64,000 nucleotides of DNA from Rutstroemia sp. NJR-2017a BVV2 (Eukaryota > Ascomycota > Leotiomycetes > Helotiales > Rutstroemiaceae), in the NCBI GenBank assembly GCA_002946415.1, contig NJPS01000077.1:186001-250000 (forward strand). Reading direction: 5' to 3'. The position numbers were made by a program, and so were the translations under genes. Numbering within the stretch: the first letter of the stretch is position 1; every line of letters starts with the position of its first letter. Shown here piece after piece: positions 21,353-32,279 of this stretch. The notes under the pieces were generated by a model, which did not search any database, was not told where the DNA came from, and worked only from the letters and a program-made list of their open reading frames with translations.

Positions 21353-23066
21353 TCACAAAGCGTCCACATCTTCCAAACTGCCCAACGCTCTTCCAACCAG
21401 GTGCACGCTCCCCGTGATCAACGCACTAGCACCAGCACCGCGGTCCGCCACTTTCCGAACATAGTCGAATGCGTCCTCGACGGTAGAAAGGACTTGGATA
21501 TCGGTTGCCGGGTTGTTGTCGAGCGAGCGCCATTTTTCTGCGAATGCTTTTTGGAGAGTGAGCTCGGCGACGGAGGCGCTGTCGTAGGTGTGGTTTATGA
21601 AATCTGGGTGGGGGAGAGGTGGGTTAGTTGGGGGTACTGAGGGTTAGATGTAGTCGGGGATAGGATAGGGGCTCGGGGAAAGAAAGGGAAGGGGAGAGTG
21701 ATGGATACCTTTTTTGGAAGAATTTGCGGGTTGGATGGAAGTAGTGCAGAATATGACATGTTCGAATTTTACACTTCCTTGGGTTGCACTATGTAGTCCT
21801 TCAAGCAATCCAACGGCTTCTCGGTGACCCTGTTGGTTGAATATGAGGATGCGCGGTCCAGTCCTGGGGATCAGGTTAGCCACAGCTCCAAGAAACGAAG
21901 AGCAAAACATACTTCTGCGATACCTCGTCACCGAACCACTTCGCCGCCACTTTTATACTATCAGCCGTATGCGCACCATCCAAGTACCAAGTAACATTTC
22001 CATCAACCTTCGTCTCACATCGTCCACGCCAAACAACCTGTTCCAGTGCATCCACAAACTCCTTAGGTAGAGCATCAGGTGACGTCTTGAATTCGGGATC
22101 TAATTTCTTCAACACCGTTTCTGCCAGACAGATCGCCAGACTTGCGTTTCCGCGTTGGAAATCAGCAGCTGGTTTGATGTTTACGGTCATCAGCCGAGGA
22201 TCAAGGTCAACAACTCGTAGACTCTTGACCCCTCTCTCCATAGCTCGGTGCTCGACTACTTCCATCGCTTCGGGTGGCTGACGCACTGTATATGATGGGA
22301 CACCAGCTTTCTGGATGCCGGCTTTGTGCCAGGCGATCTTGTCGATGGTTTCGCCGAGGGTAAATGTATGGTCGATGCCAAGGGATGAGATTCCTGTTAC
22401 GGTAGGACGATCCACGATATTCGTCGAGTCATACTCTCCACCAACGCCCACTTCGTAGATCGCGGCATCTACACCTTCTTGTAGGAAGACGTGATACGAC
22501 ATCAATGTCAGATATCTGAAATATACCGGTTTCTCAAAGGGTCCGGTAGAGGCTGCTGCCGCTTCGAGACGATCCCATACTTCGAAGAAGTATTTTGTGA
22601 ACAGAGCTGCAGACAACGGAGCTGAGTTTATGCGAATTCGTTCGCGCACAGCGATGAGATGTGGACTGGTGAAAAGCCCGACCTTTTTCGGCAAGTCATG
22701 TGATTTGTGATATCTCGCAAGAATTGAGTCAACGTACGCGCAAGTCGAGCCTTTCCCTTTGGTGCCGGCGACATGCACGACGTTTAGCTTTGCGAGATCA
22801 TCTTGCTAGATCAATTGCATCAGCAAGGCTGGAGGTATCTGAGGAAAAGCAAGATTACCGTGTATCCAATCCGAGCAAGACACTTTCTCATCTCATCATT
22901 AGCGCCTTCATCGATTCTGATCCCGGCATCCCATCGTTTCTTGAGCACTTCATAAGGTGTCTGGAGGGTATTCAACGCGCCAATGGCATCCTAGATGATG
23001 GTTAGCTGGGGTTGTCGGACGTGCAGGTCTGCTGCGGAAGCGCACATCATAGGTTCTTTCGGCCAT
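21353..23066 (-). CDS. MET7: Folylpolyglutamate synthase (Met7 type)
   Basis: A 483-aa folylpolyglutamate synthase. Minus-strand exons: 23066..23046 (only seven codons, MAERTYD), 22990..22859, 22805..21913, 21863..21709 and 21603..21353; introns of 55, 53, 49 and 105 bp. After splicing the N-terminus reads DAIGALNTLQTPYEVL and RIDEGANDEMRKCLARIGYT, as in fungal Met7 proteins. Then follow the P-loop HVAGTKGKGSTCAY, LFTSPHLIAVRERIRI, YFFEVWDRL, YEVGVGGEYDSTNI, GIDHTFTLGETIDKIAWHK, WYLDGAHTADS, RILIFNQQGH, and TGSVHLVG near the end. There is no targeting presequence, so it is probably cytosolic. It is the closer match of the two copies to yeast Met7. The tiny first exon and late introns make simple ORF calls miss both ends. 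Confidence 0.92.
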
Positions 23067-23382
23067 AATGGCTAAGTTTCGACGAGCCTGGTTGCATCGA
23101 AAGATGCGTAGACTTGGAGAAGTTGTCCTTAGTGACTGTACACAAATTGCATGAGACTTTGTCCACATTCCAAATCTTATCAGTTCATTTCTGGTCAAGA
23201 ACTCTGCGCTGTAGCGTTTTCGGAGGTTTATTGTCAGGGTCACTCGGCGTCCGGTAACCTTACAATGGTAACTAGTTCCACCCACTTTTTGTACTCCCTC
23301 ACCCCCTGAGTCCCCCCACTCCCCATTTCCGCGACCGTTGAATTAATTCTCAGTCTCCAAAACCTTCCCGATCTATGATATC
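23067..23382. other. Intergenic region
   Basis: Promoter of the Met7-type gene and 3' flank of the DUF7730-type gene. No further feature seen. Confidence 0.5.
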
Positions 23383-24534
23383 TTACTCATCTACATTCAA
23401 GTCTCCAACCCATTGCTTCGAGGCTGGATTTCTCTCCCAACAATTATAACATATGATTTCAGACAACCCTGTATCTGGAAAACAATTACGATTAGGCTCA
23501 TAATGTGACTCCTTCTGCCAGGAATTCCAACATCGTAAACAACAACAGTCGTCGGTGCCAATACACTGTGGCCATGGAGAATTTGTAAATCCTGTTCGGA
23601 AACCGTGTACCATTCTTGTAATAGACTTAGCTCTTATCGCATACTCAAAGGGTTATAGAGACTCTCTTACACTGGTCCTCTCCATTGAGGTCGACGAAAT
23701 AAAAGCATCTGATGATACGGGATCGTGAGAGAAAGACGAAGGATATCTTCTAGAGAGAAGAATCTAAAGGTGTTTTTGCTGTACAGAACTGGAAGTGTTT
23801 CTTCGTACCTATTGCAACTTTGAGTTAGCAGGAGAAGGTGGAAAGAAAGGGGCAGAGTATGATCCGACTCACATTCGACGACAGACAAGTAGGGCTCCAA
23901 GCAAGTCCACACTTCCCAATCCAACATGTTCCCTTTTCTGTTCCTTCACCACTTCTCTGGCCATCGCGAGCTCATAACCGGTGTCACCCTTATACCTCTT
24001 GTGCACCATTCTTTTGTATGCGTTCTCCCAAATAATATGGATCAGATACCCACCATAAACCTCCCTCCAAATCAGCATCCTCACTTCTAATGGCAGCATA
24101 GCCCAGAATGGACTATCTAGTTGCATGTTCACCGGACTGGTCCAGGTCATTCCGGTCTCTCGACCTTTCGCATATTCATCGAGTGCTCGAGGAAGAAATC
24201 TAACTTTCCTTCTCTGCTTTCTCCCGGTTTGATATTCCCTCCATTCCTCCATCCCTTTCTCCCTCTCTTTCTCCCTCTGCTTGGCCTTCTTTGACCAGAA
24301 GTAGCGTCGGTAATGAGGATTCTCATCAATACGTTTCCATATTGGAGCTCCGAACTTCTTCCAGAGCGTCCACAAAGGCGCCCAGACAAAACATATAAAG
24401 CAAAGCAAGAAAATGTTATAAATAATGCTAGGGATAATCCGCCACGGTCTTGGAATGAACGAAATCCTGATTTCAATGTAATTGAATATCCACGGTAAAT
24501 GATCAGAAATATTGTTACGGCGGACCATTGTCAA
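23383..24534 (-). CDS. DUF7730-type fungal protein with N-terminal membrane segment
   Basis: Model of 343 aa: minus-strand exons 24534..23873, 23808..23671 and 23614..23383; introns of 64 and 56 bp. A hydrophobic segment near residues 30-55 (SIIYNIFLLCFICFVW) is followed by a basic coiled stretch (KKAKQREKEREKG). The family core comes next: SPFWAMLPLEVRMLIWREVY, LLGALLVCRRMYEE, LPVLYSKNTFRFFSLEDILR and LTIPYHQM; the second and third of these meet only after splicing. The last exon is unusual for the family: short and Cys/Trp-rich (DDCCCLRCW, ICYNCWERN). Its donor GTAAGA overlaps a stop that would otherwise end the protein after RRPQWRGPV. These proteins are numerous in Leotiomycetes and have no assigned function. 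Confidence 0.75.
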
Positions 24535-24754
24535 AGGCTGGAAAAGATAACTTCAATCAAAGGAGGAAGTGGATAACATCAATGAAGGTATATGGTCACG
24601 ACAGAACAAAGTGGAAATTATCACTCTGCACACAATCATGTCCGCCCCCAAAAGACGTTGGTGGCTGTGTTTTTGTGCCTCTTGGTGGCTATGGTTGTGC
24701 TTCCCGTGCCATGACTCCCTGTGGATGCGCTAGCGAAGGTGCCATCCACCCGGC

Positions 24755-24981
24755 CCCGCTTAGTCATGGCATACCAAGAGAAACCTCACCAAAATTATAT
24801 GAGAAGTACAAAAAACTACTTCTTATAACTTTCTAAGTTTGTATATCTGAATTATAAGAAAAATTATATACATGTTTCTTTGAAACAAGTAGTAACTAAT
24901 AGCTTCTAGATCTCAAATATCATAAAATTTGTAATTTAAGGAGCTTTCAAGTAAGCTTTTGGTGTGCCACGACTAAGCGGG
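24755..24981. mobile_element. MITE-like element with about 26-bp terminal inverted repeats
   Basis: Arms at 24755-24780 and 24956-24981 match at 23 of 26 positions as reverse complements (core CCCGCTTAGTC and TGGCA). The mismatches are all transitions. The 175-base interior is very AT-rich, has no open frame, and holds a nested fold-back (AGAAGTA/TACTTCT near 24801-24823). Size, AT-rich core and lack of coding capacity fit a non-autonomous miniature element. I see no clear target-site duplication, so the boundaries are uncertain. Confidence 0.45.
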
Positions 24982-26275
24982 AGAGGCGGGGGCCCGGTGC
25001 TCTTCCTTCTAAACGCCTATCGCGGAGCCGTGCTTCAGGTACATGCGACATGGTCCGTGCATGTTTTTCTCGACATCATTTCTTTCGGACATGCCACATT
25101 TTGTCGCAACGAGCAGCCAATAACTTAAATGATGGATGTTAGTCTCTGCAATCAGACGTGTGCGACTGCATATACTTATATCAATAACAACCCGAGTGTC
25201 TTCTCCAACAGATAGCGCTCACTAGTTGTGTCCGCTTACTTCTTCCGCACCCACCTTGGAATTTGGAGGCTCCGGCAAAACCACCTGAACCACCTCAAGT
25301 AGTCCTTGTATAGCTTTTGTTTGCCTGTTTTAAGATGGTTATATTCTCTATGGAAGTTTCATAGTGGTACCTTATATTTGGCTCATGGAGTGACTGAAAC
25401 ACAAATCAAGGAATGATGGTAGCCTTAGACAATGTTGGTGTTGGCTGACGTTACTATTTTATCATAATCCTTTCGACGGATCCCGTGTGACCTCTCCGAG
25501 TCTTCTCATATTTATCTCCGTTGCAATCCTACCAGCAGTTTCATTCTTAAGGTTGCTTGTGCTTTGCTGGACTAGATCTGAGGCATATCATTACGATGTA
25601 TATATCACTGAGTCACTGACACCCGTGAAGCTCGTACCAAAGGTCCACCACGGCGTGACTGAAATCCTTCCACATGTTGTGTATATGGTTTCGTATACTC
25701 TATTCATCCTATTGAGCCTACGAGTGGCAGGGCATCAAAGTTAGAAGGTATCGAAAAGTTATTGGGAATTCTAATTATATCCTTCTTTGCCCCCTCCAAC
25801 TTCGCTCAGTTTAGTTCGATAAATACTCTGAGTAGAGAAACTTACATCCTATGCTGAAGTTCAATGCGGCTCAGATGGGGTTTTTTGAAAAACCACATAG
25901 TAGTGGACACTGAACCGACGCCAATAGACTAGACATCTGATTGCGAGTACCAAAATAACCGTGCCTTACACATAGGCTGCGGTAGAAACCCAGTGGGTAG
26001 GCGGGGGCTTATTGGGGAACTCCTCCCGACCCCAAAAACTCCCACAATGGGCCATATAGCTGGGTCCTCGACATAAGTCAGAGCGCGAACACTTAGGTCG
26101 AAAAGTTCAAACCCTTCCCCCGGGCCACGATACAGCCTACTTGTATGTGAAAAGACGAGGTCACTGGAAAGGTCTCAGGAGAGGGATCCGGGCATTATTT
26201 TTGACTCACAGTGAATACTCAGAGATCAGAGTCACTGCTCACGATAGATCTTAAAAGATCTCGTGTGGAAATCGT

Positions 26276-26281
26276 TATAAA
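26276..26281 (+). promoter_or_regulatory. Possible TATA box of the metalloprotease
   Basis: TATAAA 133 bases before the proposed ATG at 26414. Confidence 0.3.
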
Positions 26282-26413
26282 GCGGCTCCTTACTTCATGA
26301 ATGTCGAAGTAAAGTATCTGCTTTAATCATTCTTCGAGTCACATTACACACTACATCGTCTCTATACTATTTTTACATATTATAAATTTCATTTGCCGTT
26401 ATACAGTTCTACC

Positions 26414-29400
26414 ATGGTAGGTTGGACAATCATTCAGTGGCTATTGCCTATTTCTATTATATTCGGTAAAGTTTCGGCTCTTGTGTACTATGACGGGGCG
26501 TCATGTCAGAGTATTTACACCCTCTCCTTACACATCGAAAGAAGCTTATAGCGTCTAGAGTACATTACCTATCTCACACCCACAATGGCAGATGCAATGG
26601 CCATGGCACAGCTTGCTGGGGTCGCTATTGGGGCCCCCGGGGCTGCACCGAACACTTGGGCTTTCCCCGACACAGAAGCTCGAGACTTGGCTAGCAGGAT
26701 TTTTGGTCCTCGCACAATTATTCAGGGACATCCTAATTATCAATATATAAAAAGTATGTGTGCACATATACCATATAACTCCTCACAACTTCTTCCACCA
26801 TTATGCAGCTAATCATTCCGGGCCAGATGCATTTAACTTCATAACAAACAACTATGCAGCTACCACAGCTGCGGGGCAGCCTCCTTTTCTTGCGCCAAAT
26901 TTGGATACCTTGGGCTCATCAGATGTGGTAATGTCTAATTTCCTATGAATACAAACAGCGTCAAGTCTTTTCAACTAACCAAACTCTACACAGATGATTT
27001 ATTGTAACCTAGACCGATACAAACTTAACAAGGATCAAACTAATTGGCAAAGTACTATCGCTCCACTAGACACGTTGACCCTAAATGAATACGAGGAGTG
27101 CGACTCCTCCTCATTCTCTAAAACTACAACCTTGGCGGTAACATCGGGTCCAGACGGTATGGCTGCTCCAGCGTACTCTGTCTTGCAATTCTGTCCATGG
27201 GCATTGAACCAGGTACGAGATTTTTGGCTCCTTTCGCGTTGTAATAAGATTCGGAAGAAGGAATCTAGAAAACCGGAACTAATTGATTGATTTTTCGTGA
27301 GTTTAGGGGTTTAGGACGTCGGCCATTTATACCCACTCACTAATCGGGAAACTTTGGTGGAAGAACTGGTATAAACTTCGCGAAAGTATCGGCGCTTGGC
27401 GGAGCGCACGTAATGGTGAACCACTCTTACAAGTAGACGCAATTTATTTGCTCTGCGCAACATTGCTGCACGAAGTAAGGGTGATGATGCTTGATCTTTT
27501 GAGAATTACCAAGATTAACCAGACAATTAGCTTACTCATTCGGTCCCTAGAACACTTGACCGAACTCGCCCTGCCAATACTCAACTACAAAAGAACCAGG
27601 ATGTAAAGGTAGAACGGATAATCAATGAGGCATGGCAGGTATTAGTCGAGCCTTATAATTGGGTAAACGTGCAGAAGATGAGCCAATATCCAGATAAAGC
27701 GTACTTCAACTCAGGTACGTAAAAAGCCCTGTTAACGATTCAACATATTTACGATAAACAGATTCATTGGCTTATTTTGCCCTCGGTGCGCAGCGCCTTA
27801 CTCTGGGAGAGAAGTTTAACGAAGATGGAAGTGTAGAGCCAATTGGCCGCAACATCAATCTTGCTCCAGGTGCTGTAAATAACGTTATCGTTACTAGGTC
27901 CACAACGTGGCTTGATAAGCTAAGATCCAAGGTATCAAGCTTGAAGCAAGATAAAGCCGATGAAAGGATTCCGCAAAGAGGCGTCAGAAGACAGGCCACT
28001 GGCACTAATGTCAACTTTCCATCCGCTTCATCCTCATTCCAAATCATGCCTACGGATAGAAATAACTCTGGACTTCCCTCGATATCAACACAGAGTACGC
28101 TCCGGCATAATTCGTCTACTCGCGGCGTTTCTCCAAGTGCCTCAATCAGCTCAATTTTGGTATCATCGCTCAGCGGCTCCAGCCAACTGCCGATTCCGAC
28201 CACAATGACTAGCTCAAATACCTCATACTCGTCGTCTATGCTATCCAATATTGTATCTGGCACCGGCATCTCAAAATCAACTTCTATATCAAAGTCTTCT
28301 TTGCTAAGTTCTGCAGCAAGATTCTCGTCATTATCTGCTACATCATCGAGCTCGAGACTTAGTTCGTCGGCGAGAAATGTGTCTGTATCTAGCACCGGCA
28401 TCTCAAAATCAACTTCTATATCAAAGTCTTCTTTGCTAAGTTCTGCAGCAAGATTCTCGTCATTATCTGCTACATCATCGAGCTCGAGACTTAGTTCGTC
28501 GGCGAGAAATGTGTCTGTATCTAGCACCGGCATCTCAAAATCAACTTCTATATCAAAGTCTTCTTTGCTAAGTTCTGCAGCAAGATTCTCGTCATTATCT
28601 GCTACATCATCGAGCTCGAGACTTAGTTCGTCGGCGAGAAATGTGTCTGTATCTGGCACCGGCATCTCAAAATCAACTTCTATATCAAAGTCTTCTTTGC
28701 TAAGTTCTGCAACAAGATTCTCGTCAGTATCTGCTATATCATCGAGCTCGGGACTTAGTTCGTCGGCGAGAAATGTGTCTGTATCTGGCACCGGCATCCC
28801 AAAATCAACTTCTATATCAAAGTCTTCTTTGCTAAGTTCTGCAGCAAGATTCTCGTCAGTATCTGCTATATCATCGAGCTCGAGACTTAGTTCGTCGGCG
28901 AGAAATGTGTCTGTATCTGGCACCGGTATCTCACAGTCAACTTCTATATCAAAGTCTTCTTTGCTAAGTTCTGCAGCAAGATTCTCGTCAGTATCTGCTA
29001 TATCATCGAGCTCGAGACTTAGTTCGTCGGCGAGAAATGTGTCTGTATCTGGCACCGGTATCTCACAGTCAACTTCTATATCAAAGTCTTCTTTGCTAAG
29101 TTCTGCGGCAAGCTTCTCGTCAGTATCTGCTATATCATCGAGCTCGAGACTTAGTTCGTCGGCGAGAAATGTGTCTGCTCTGAACCCGACCGCCCCGCCT
29201 AACAAGCCCACAACGACCTCTTTTTCTGGTATTAACTCGGCAGGATCAACGCAAGAAGTTTTCAGCGACTTCACTACCACTAGTACTGCGTCCCAAGGAT
29301 TTGTTACGGTTATAAAGTCAAGTACCCTGGTCATTTCTACAAGTCAATCACCATCCTTCTCGTTATGTAGTACTGGTGATTTACTAGATCAGATATGGTG

Positions 29401-31557
29401 CAGTACTTCCGTTACACCTACACCTACGGACACATTGACTGTAAGATTATCCCCATTTCTGATTCCGTCGCATGATATCGGCCCAGAAAATGTGCTAACA
29501 GCAAGATATAACAGGTGCCCTTATTCTGGACAGGATTCTATCCCACCTCGACGGAAGAGATCTATAGCATTTTCACGGCGTCTGCTCTGTATATTCCAAG
29601 TATCACCGATCTCTCGGTATTTCCGACTGTTGCCCTAAAAGATCCCGATCCAAAAAGCGATGATGATGTTCGAATTAACTTTGTCAAAGTTACTATCGAT
29701 TCCAAGGACTGTGAACCCCTCCCGAAGGTTCATCATGGTGGCGTGATAGGTGCAATCTTCAACCTTGGAAGTGATCTCGTAGATGGAGTTCTTGACGATG
29801 CCTGCCATCTCGTTTTCCCTATCCTGAAAGGCATCAAAGTTCCAAAGTGGTTGGCTTTAGATATTTACCCGCCTCAAGAATCTTTTCCTGATGATCCAGA
29901 AAAGAAGAGTTCAACTACTTCGCCAACATCTTCGCCAACTTCGTCCTCTTCGAGCTCCTCATCATCTTGCAGCGCGTCGACAGTTTCGCAATGCACAAAT
30001 TCGTGCGTTGTTTCCGGAACTGCTACCCAGAGTTGCACTTCTATCTGTTCGACAATAACAGCATGCTCGGCCACTCCAACAATTACATCTACTACGTCGA
30101 CTATATGTAGTGCCTCCGCAGTCTCTTCCTGCTTTGCTTCTTGCGCTGTGTCTACCGGTGGTACACAGGCGTGCACCACTGTATGCTCTACCATGACGGG
30201 ATGTTCTGGAACGACCTCTTCTAGTACGTCCTCAATCAACGCAACTGCATCCAATGCCTTTATTCCCCATTTGGTGCCATCTGACTACATCAGTCTTGAC
30301 AACCTTCGACAGTCTTTGCTCGCCGATGCCTTAAGTGACACGGCAACCAGCGTAGATATTAGCTCCTACTTATCTATGCTCTCATCAATGAAAGCAGACC
30401 ATAGCGCAGATGGACTCTATGGTATCTTGTCTGATGCAACATCCTTTGTTTCAGCCAGTGCAACTGCAAACTCAACCGCAAATTCGGGATCGTTTAGCTC
30501 GGGATCTCGCCCCACGTCTGCTTCACGAACACAAGCGTTAACATCCAGTGGAGGACCGTCTCCCACACCCGCGTCAAGTCGTCTTTCTTTGATGTCGACT
30601 GGGGGAACACTCGGAACTCTGACAGCTTCCTCTTCTAACTCTTCGAGAATACCAATGTCGAGTCTATTATCCTCAGGGTCAGTTGTTTCATTGAGCTCGG
30701 GTTCCTCAAATAACCCGCCATCTGTAACCTCAACACCGGCAGTCAGTCCTTCGCTATCCGGAAAGCCTCAGTCGCAAACACCACTGCCTGTCTCTTCGAA
30801 TTCTTCTGCATCTAATGATATGCCATCCTCTACTTCATCCACTGCTGGGTCATCTCTCTCAACAGTATCCGTATCTAGCGCGTTGTCATCTTCCGCTTCT
30901 TCTCAAGGAACATCAGTATCTTCTTCAGGTTCTGGATCTGGTACACAACAGGTCTCTTCTGCTATGCCTACATCACAACAATCAGTGGGATCGACATCCA
31001 GCTCCACCTCAGTACTAATTTCATCGAGTGATTCTTCTACCAGCCAATTATCACCATCTTTCTCTGGCTCCAGTTCCGCCAGCACCCCAAGTTCATCGTC
31101 TAGTACTGAGTCTGCAAATCCCTCATCGACGTCGTCTACCTCTCCCAGGACCTCTTCAGCTTCATCGTCGTCTCTAGCATCATCCTCGTCTCTAGCATCA
31201 TCCTCGTCTCTAGCATCATCGTCGTCTGACTCGTCTCCAGCTTCATCGTCCAGCTCGAGTAACCCACCAGAGTCAACTTCTGAGACGCCACAACCACCAG
31301 CCGCTACAACTTCATCCAGCTCGAGTAACCCACCCGAGTCAACCTCTGAGACGCCAGCACCACCAGCCCCTACAACTTCATCACTCTCGCCAACTTTATC
31401 GCCTACCACTTCTACTGTCGCTCCCGCTCCACCAGCCCGTTCATGCACGACGTGGAAAGATTGTGTTGGCTTTTGCCCGGATGCGAATGATGATAATTGT
31501 TTCAGATCTTCCGGTCAATCTAAATGTGTTTGTAGTACAGCAAAGAAAAATAAATAG
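26414..31557 (+). CDS. Secreted HExxH zinc metalloprotease with mucin-like repeat region, 1567 aa
   Basis: Exons 26414..26510, 26559..26753, 26809..26927, 26994..27212, 27307..27474, 27531..27714, 27762..29440 and 29515..31557; the coding sum is 4704 bases. Residues 1-22 form a signal peptide (LLPISIIF core, cleavage likely after KVSA). Residues 30 to about 345 are the catalytic domain. HELTH at 265-269 is a zinc-binding HExxH split by the fifth intron (HE|LTH), and D328 in NSDSLAYFALG sits where fungal M35-like proteases carry their third ligand. Residues 496-803 are seven 44-aa Ser/Thr repeats. About 885-1030 is a second folded-looking stretch (VPLFWTGFYPTSTEEIYS). About 1038-1116 holds two tandem 8-Cys modules. 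A long Ser/Pro-rich stalk ends in a Cys module (CTTWKDC...CVC). It is probably heavily O-glycosylated and wall-associated or secreted. The first intron (GTATTT donor) is the least certain join; substrate unknown. Confidence 0.8.
28265..29188 (+). repeat. Seven tandem 132-bp repeats (coding minisatellite)
   Basis: Units begin at 28265, 28397, 28529, 28661, 28793, 28925 and 29057. Each encodes 44 residues beginning GIS/PKSTSISKSSLLSSA or a close variant. The first three units are nearly identical to each other. The last four share different bases (CAGTATCTGCTATATC instead of CATTATCTGCTACATC). Unit length is a multiple of three, so copy-number change keeps frame. Confidence 0.95.
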
Positions 31558-32279
31558 GAGAGATAGGAAGGCCCGAAATCTGAGCCTAAGACTCGGCTTT
31601 TGGTAACGACGGATAGTGATGGGTAGCTAGTGATGGAAATAGTATTTTCAGTGTTTTGTATTATTATATGTACCCTATTATAGAGGTCAGTGTTTTGTAT
31701 TATTATTATATGTACCCTACTATGGAGGATTATGTTGAATTCTTGAGGATATAATATTATGACTATCATTGAATTGGAAAGACTGACGGACTTGATTGTG
31801 CTGCTTTCTGCTTTGTTGAAAACGGCGTGTTTTCCCAATTTGGTTGAAGACGGAACCAGCCGAAGCAACATAAACCAACTTGCAACCCGGATTCCAACTG
31901 CATTCCAACTGCATGCTCAAAGCAAGCATCTGAGGCGTAGCAGTTATCTCTTTGATCGTGCAAGATCCATTGGAATCAGAGCTAACCGCAGATTTTCATG
32001 AACCAGAGCAGGGATTTACGAATCAAGTTCCCGCTACAGGCTTTGCTCGTGGTACATGACATGGATATTCGAAGCTGAAAACTGTTGGTTCAACTATGGG
32101 AAACGTACATAAGTGTGCTGCCCACTCAATTGAAGTTTCCCAACGCCTACCAACATGTGAACTTATTTCCCTGGATTCTTCCCTTTTAATTTCTTTTCTT
32201 TAAACTTGCCTTCCTCACTGCATCACTGCTTGGCTTAGGAAACTCGGAAATCATCCGTCACAGAAGCTCGACCTTGACC
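31558..32279. other. Intergenic region
   Basis: 3' flank of the metalloprotease with a short direct duplication (GTGTTTTGTATTATTATATGTACCCTA-like, two copies at about 31652-31720), then the promoter of the oxidoreductase. No gene seen. Confidence 0.5.

Larger units (their letters stand above)
24535..26413. other. Long intergenic region with a MITE-like element
   Basis: A 1.9-kb gap. It holds the inverted-repeat element at 24755-24981 (listed separately), otherwise AT-rich sequence with no supportable gene. An 85-codon frame at 25487-25744 has no homology I recognise. Its 3' end is the promoter of the metalloprotease. Confidence 0.5.

Noticed and set aside
25487..25744. 85-codon plus-strand frame with hydrophobic stretches
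   Set aside because: Isolated in AT-rich intergenic DNA with no splice partners, family motif or promoter features.
27772..29334. 520-codon open frame on the minus strand opposite the metalloprotease repeats
   Set aside because: It is the mirror of the Ser/Thr repeat region: repeated TCN/AGC codons leave the opposite strand open as Asp/Glu/Leu repeats. It has no introns, domain or independent start context.
29874..31448. Minus-strand frames of 126 and 181 codons
   Set aside because: Antisense shadows of the Ser-rich tail of the same protease gene, with acidic low-complexity translations.
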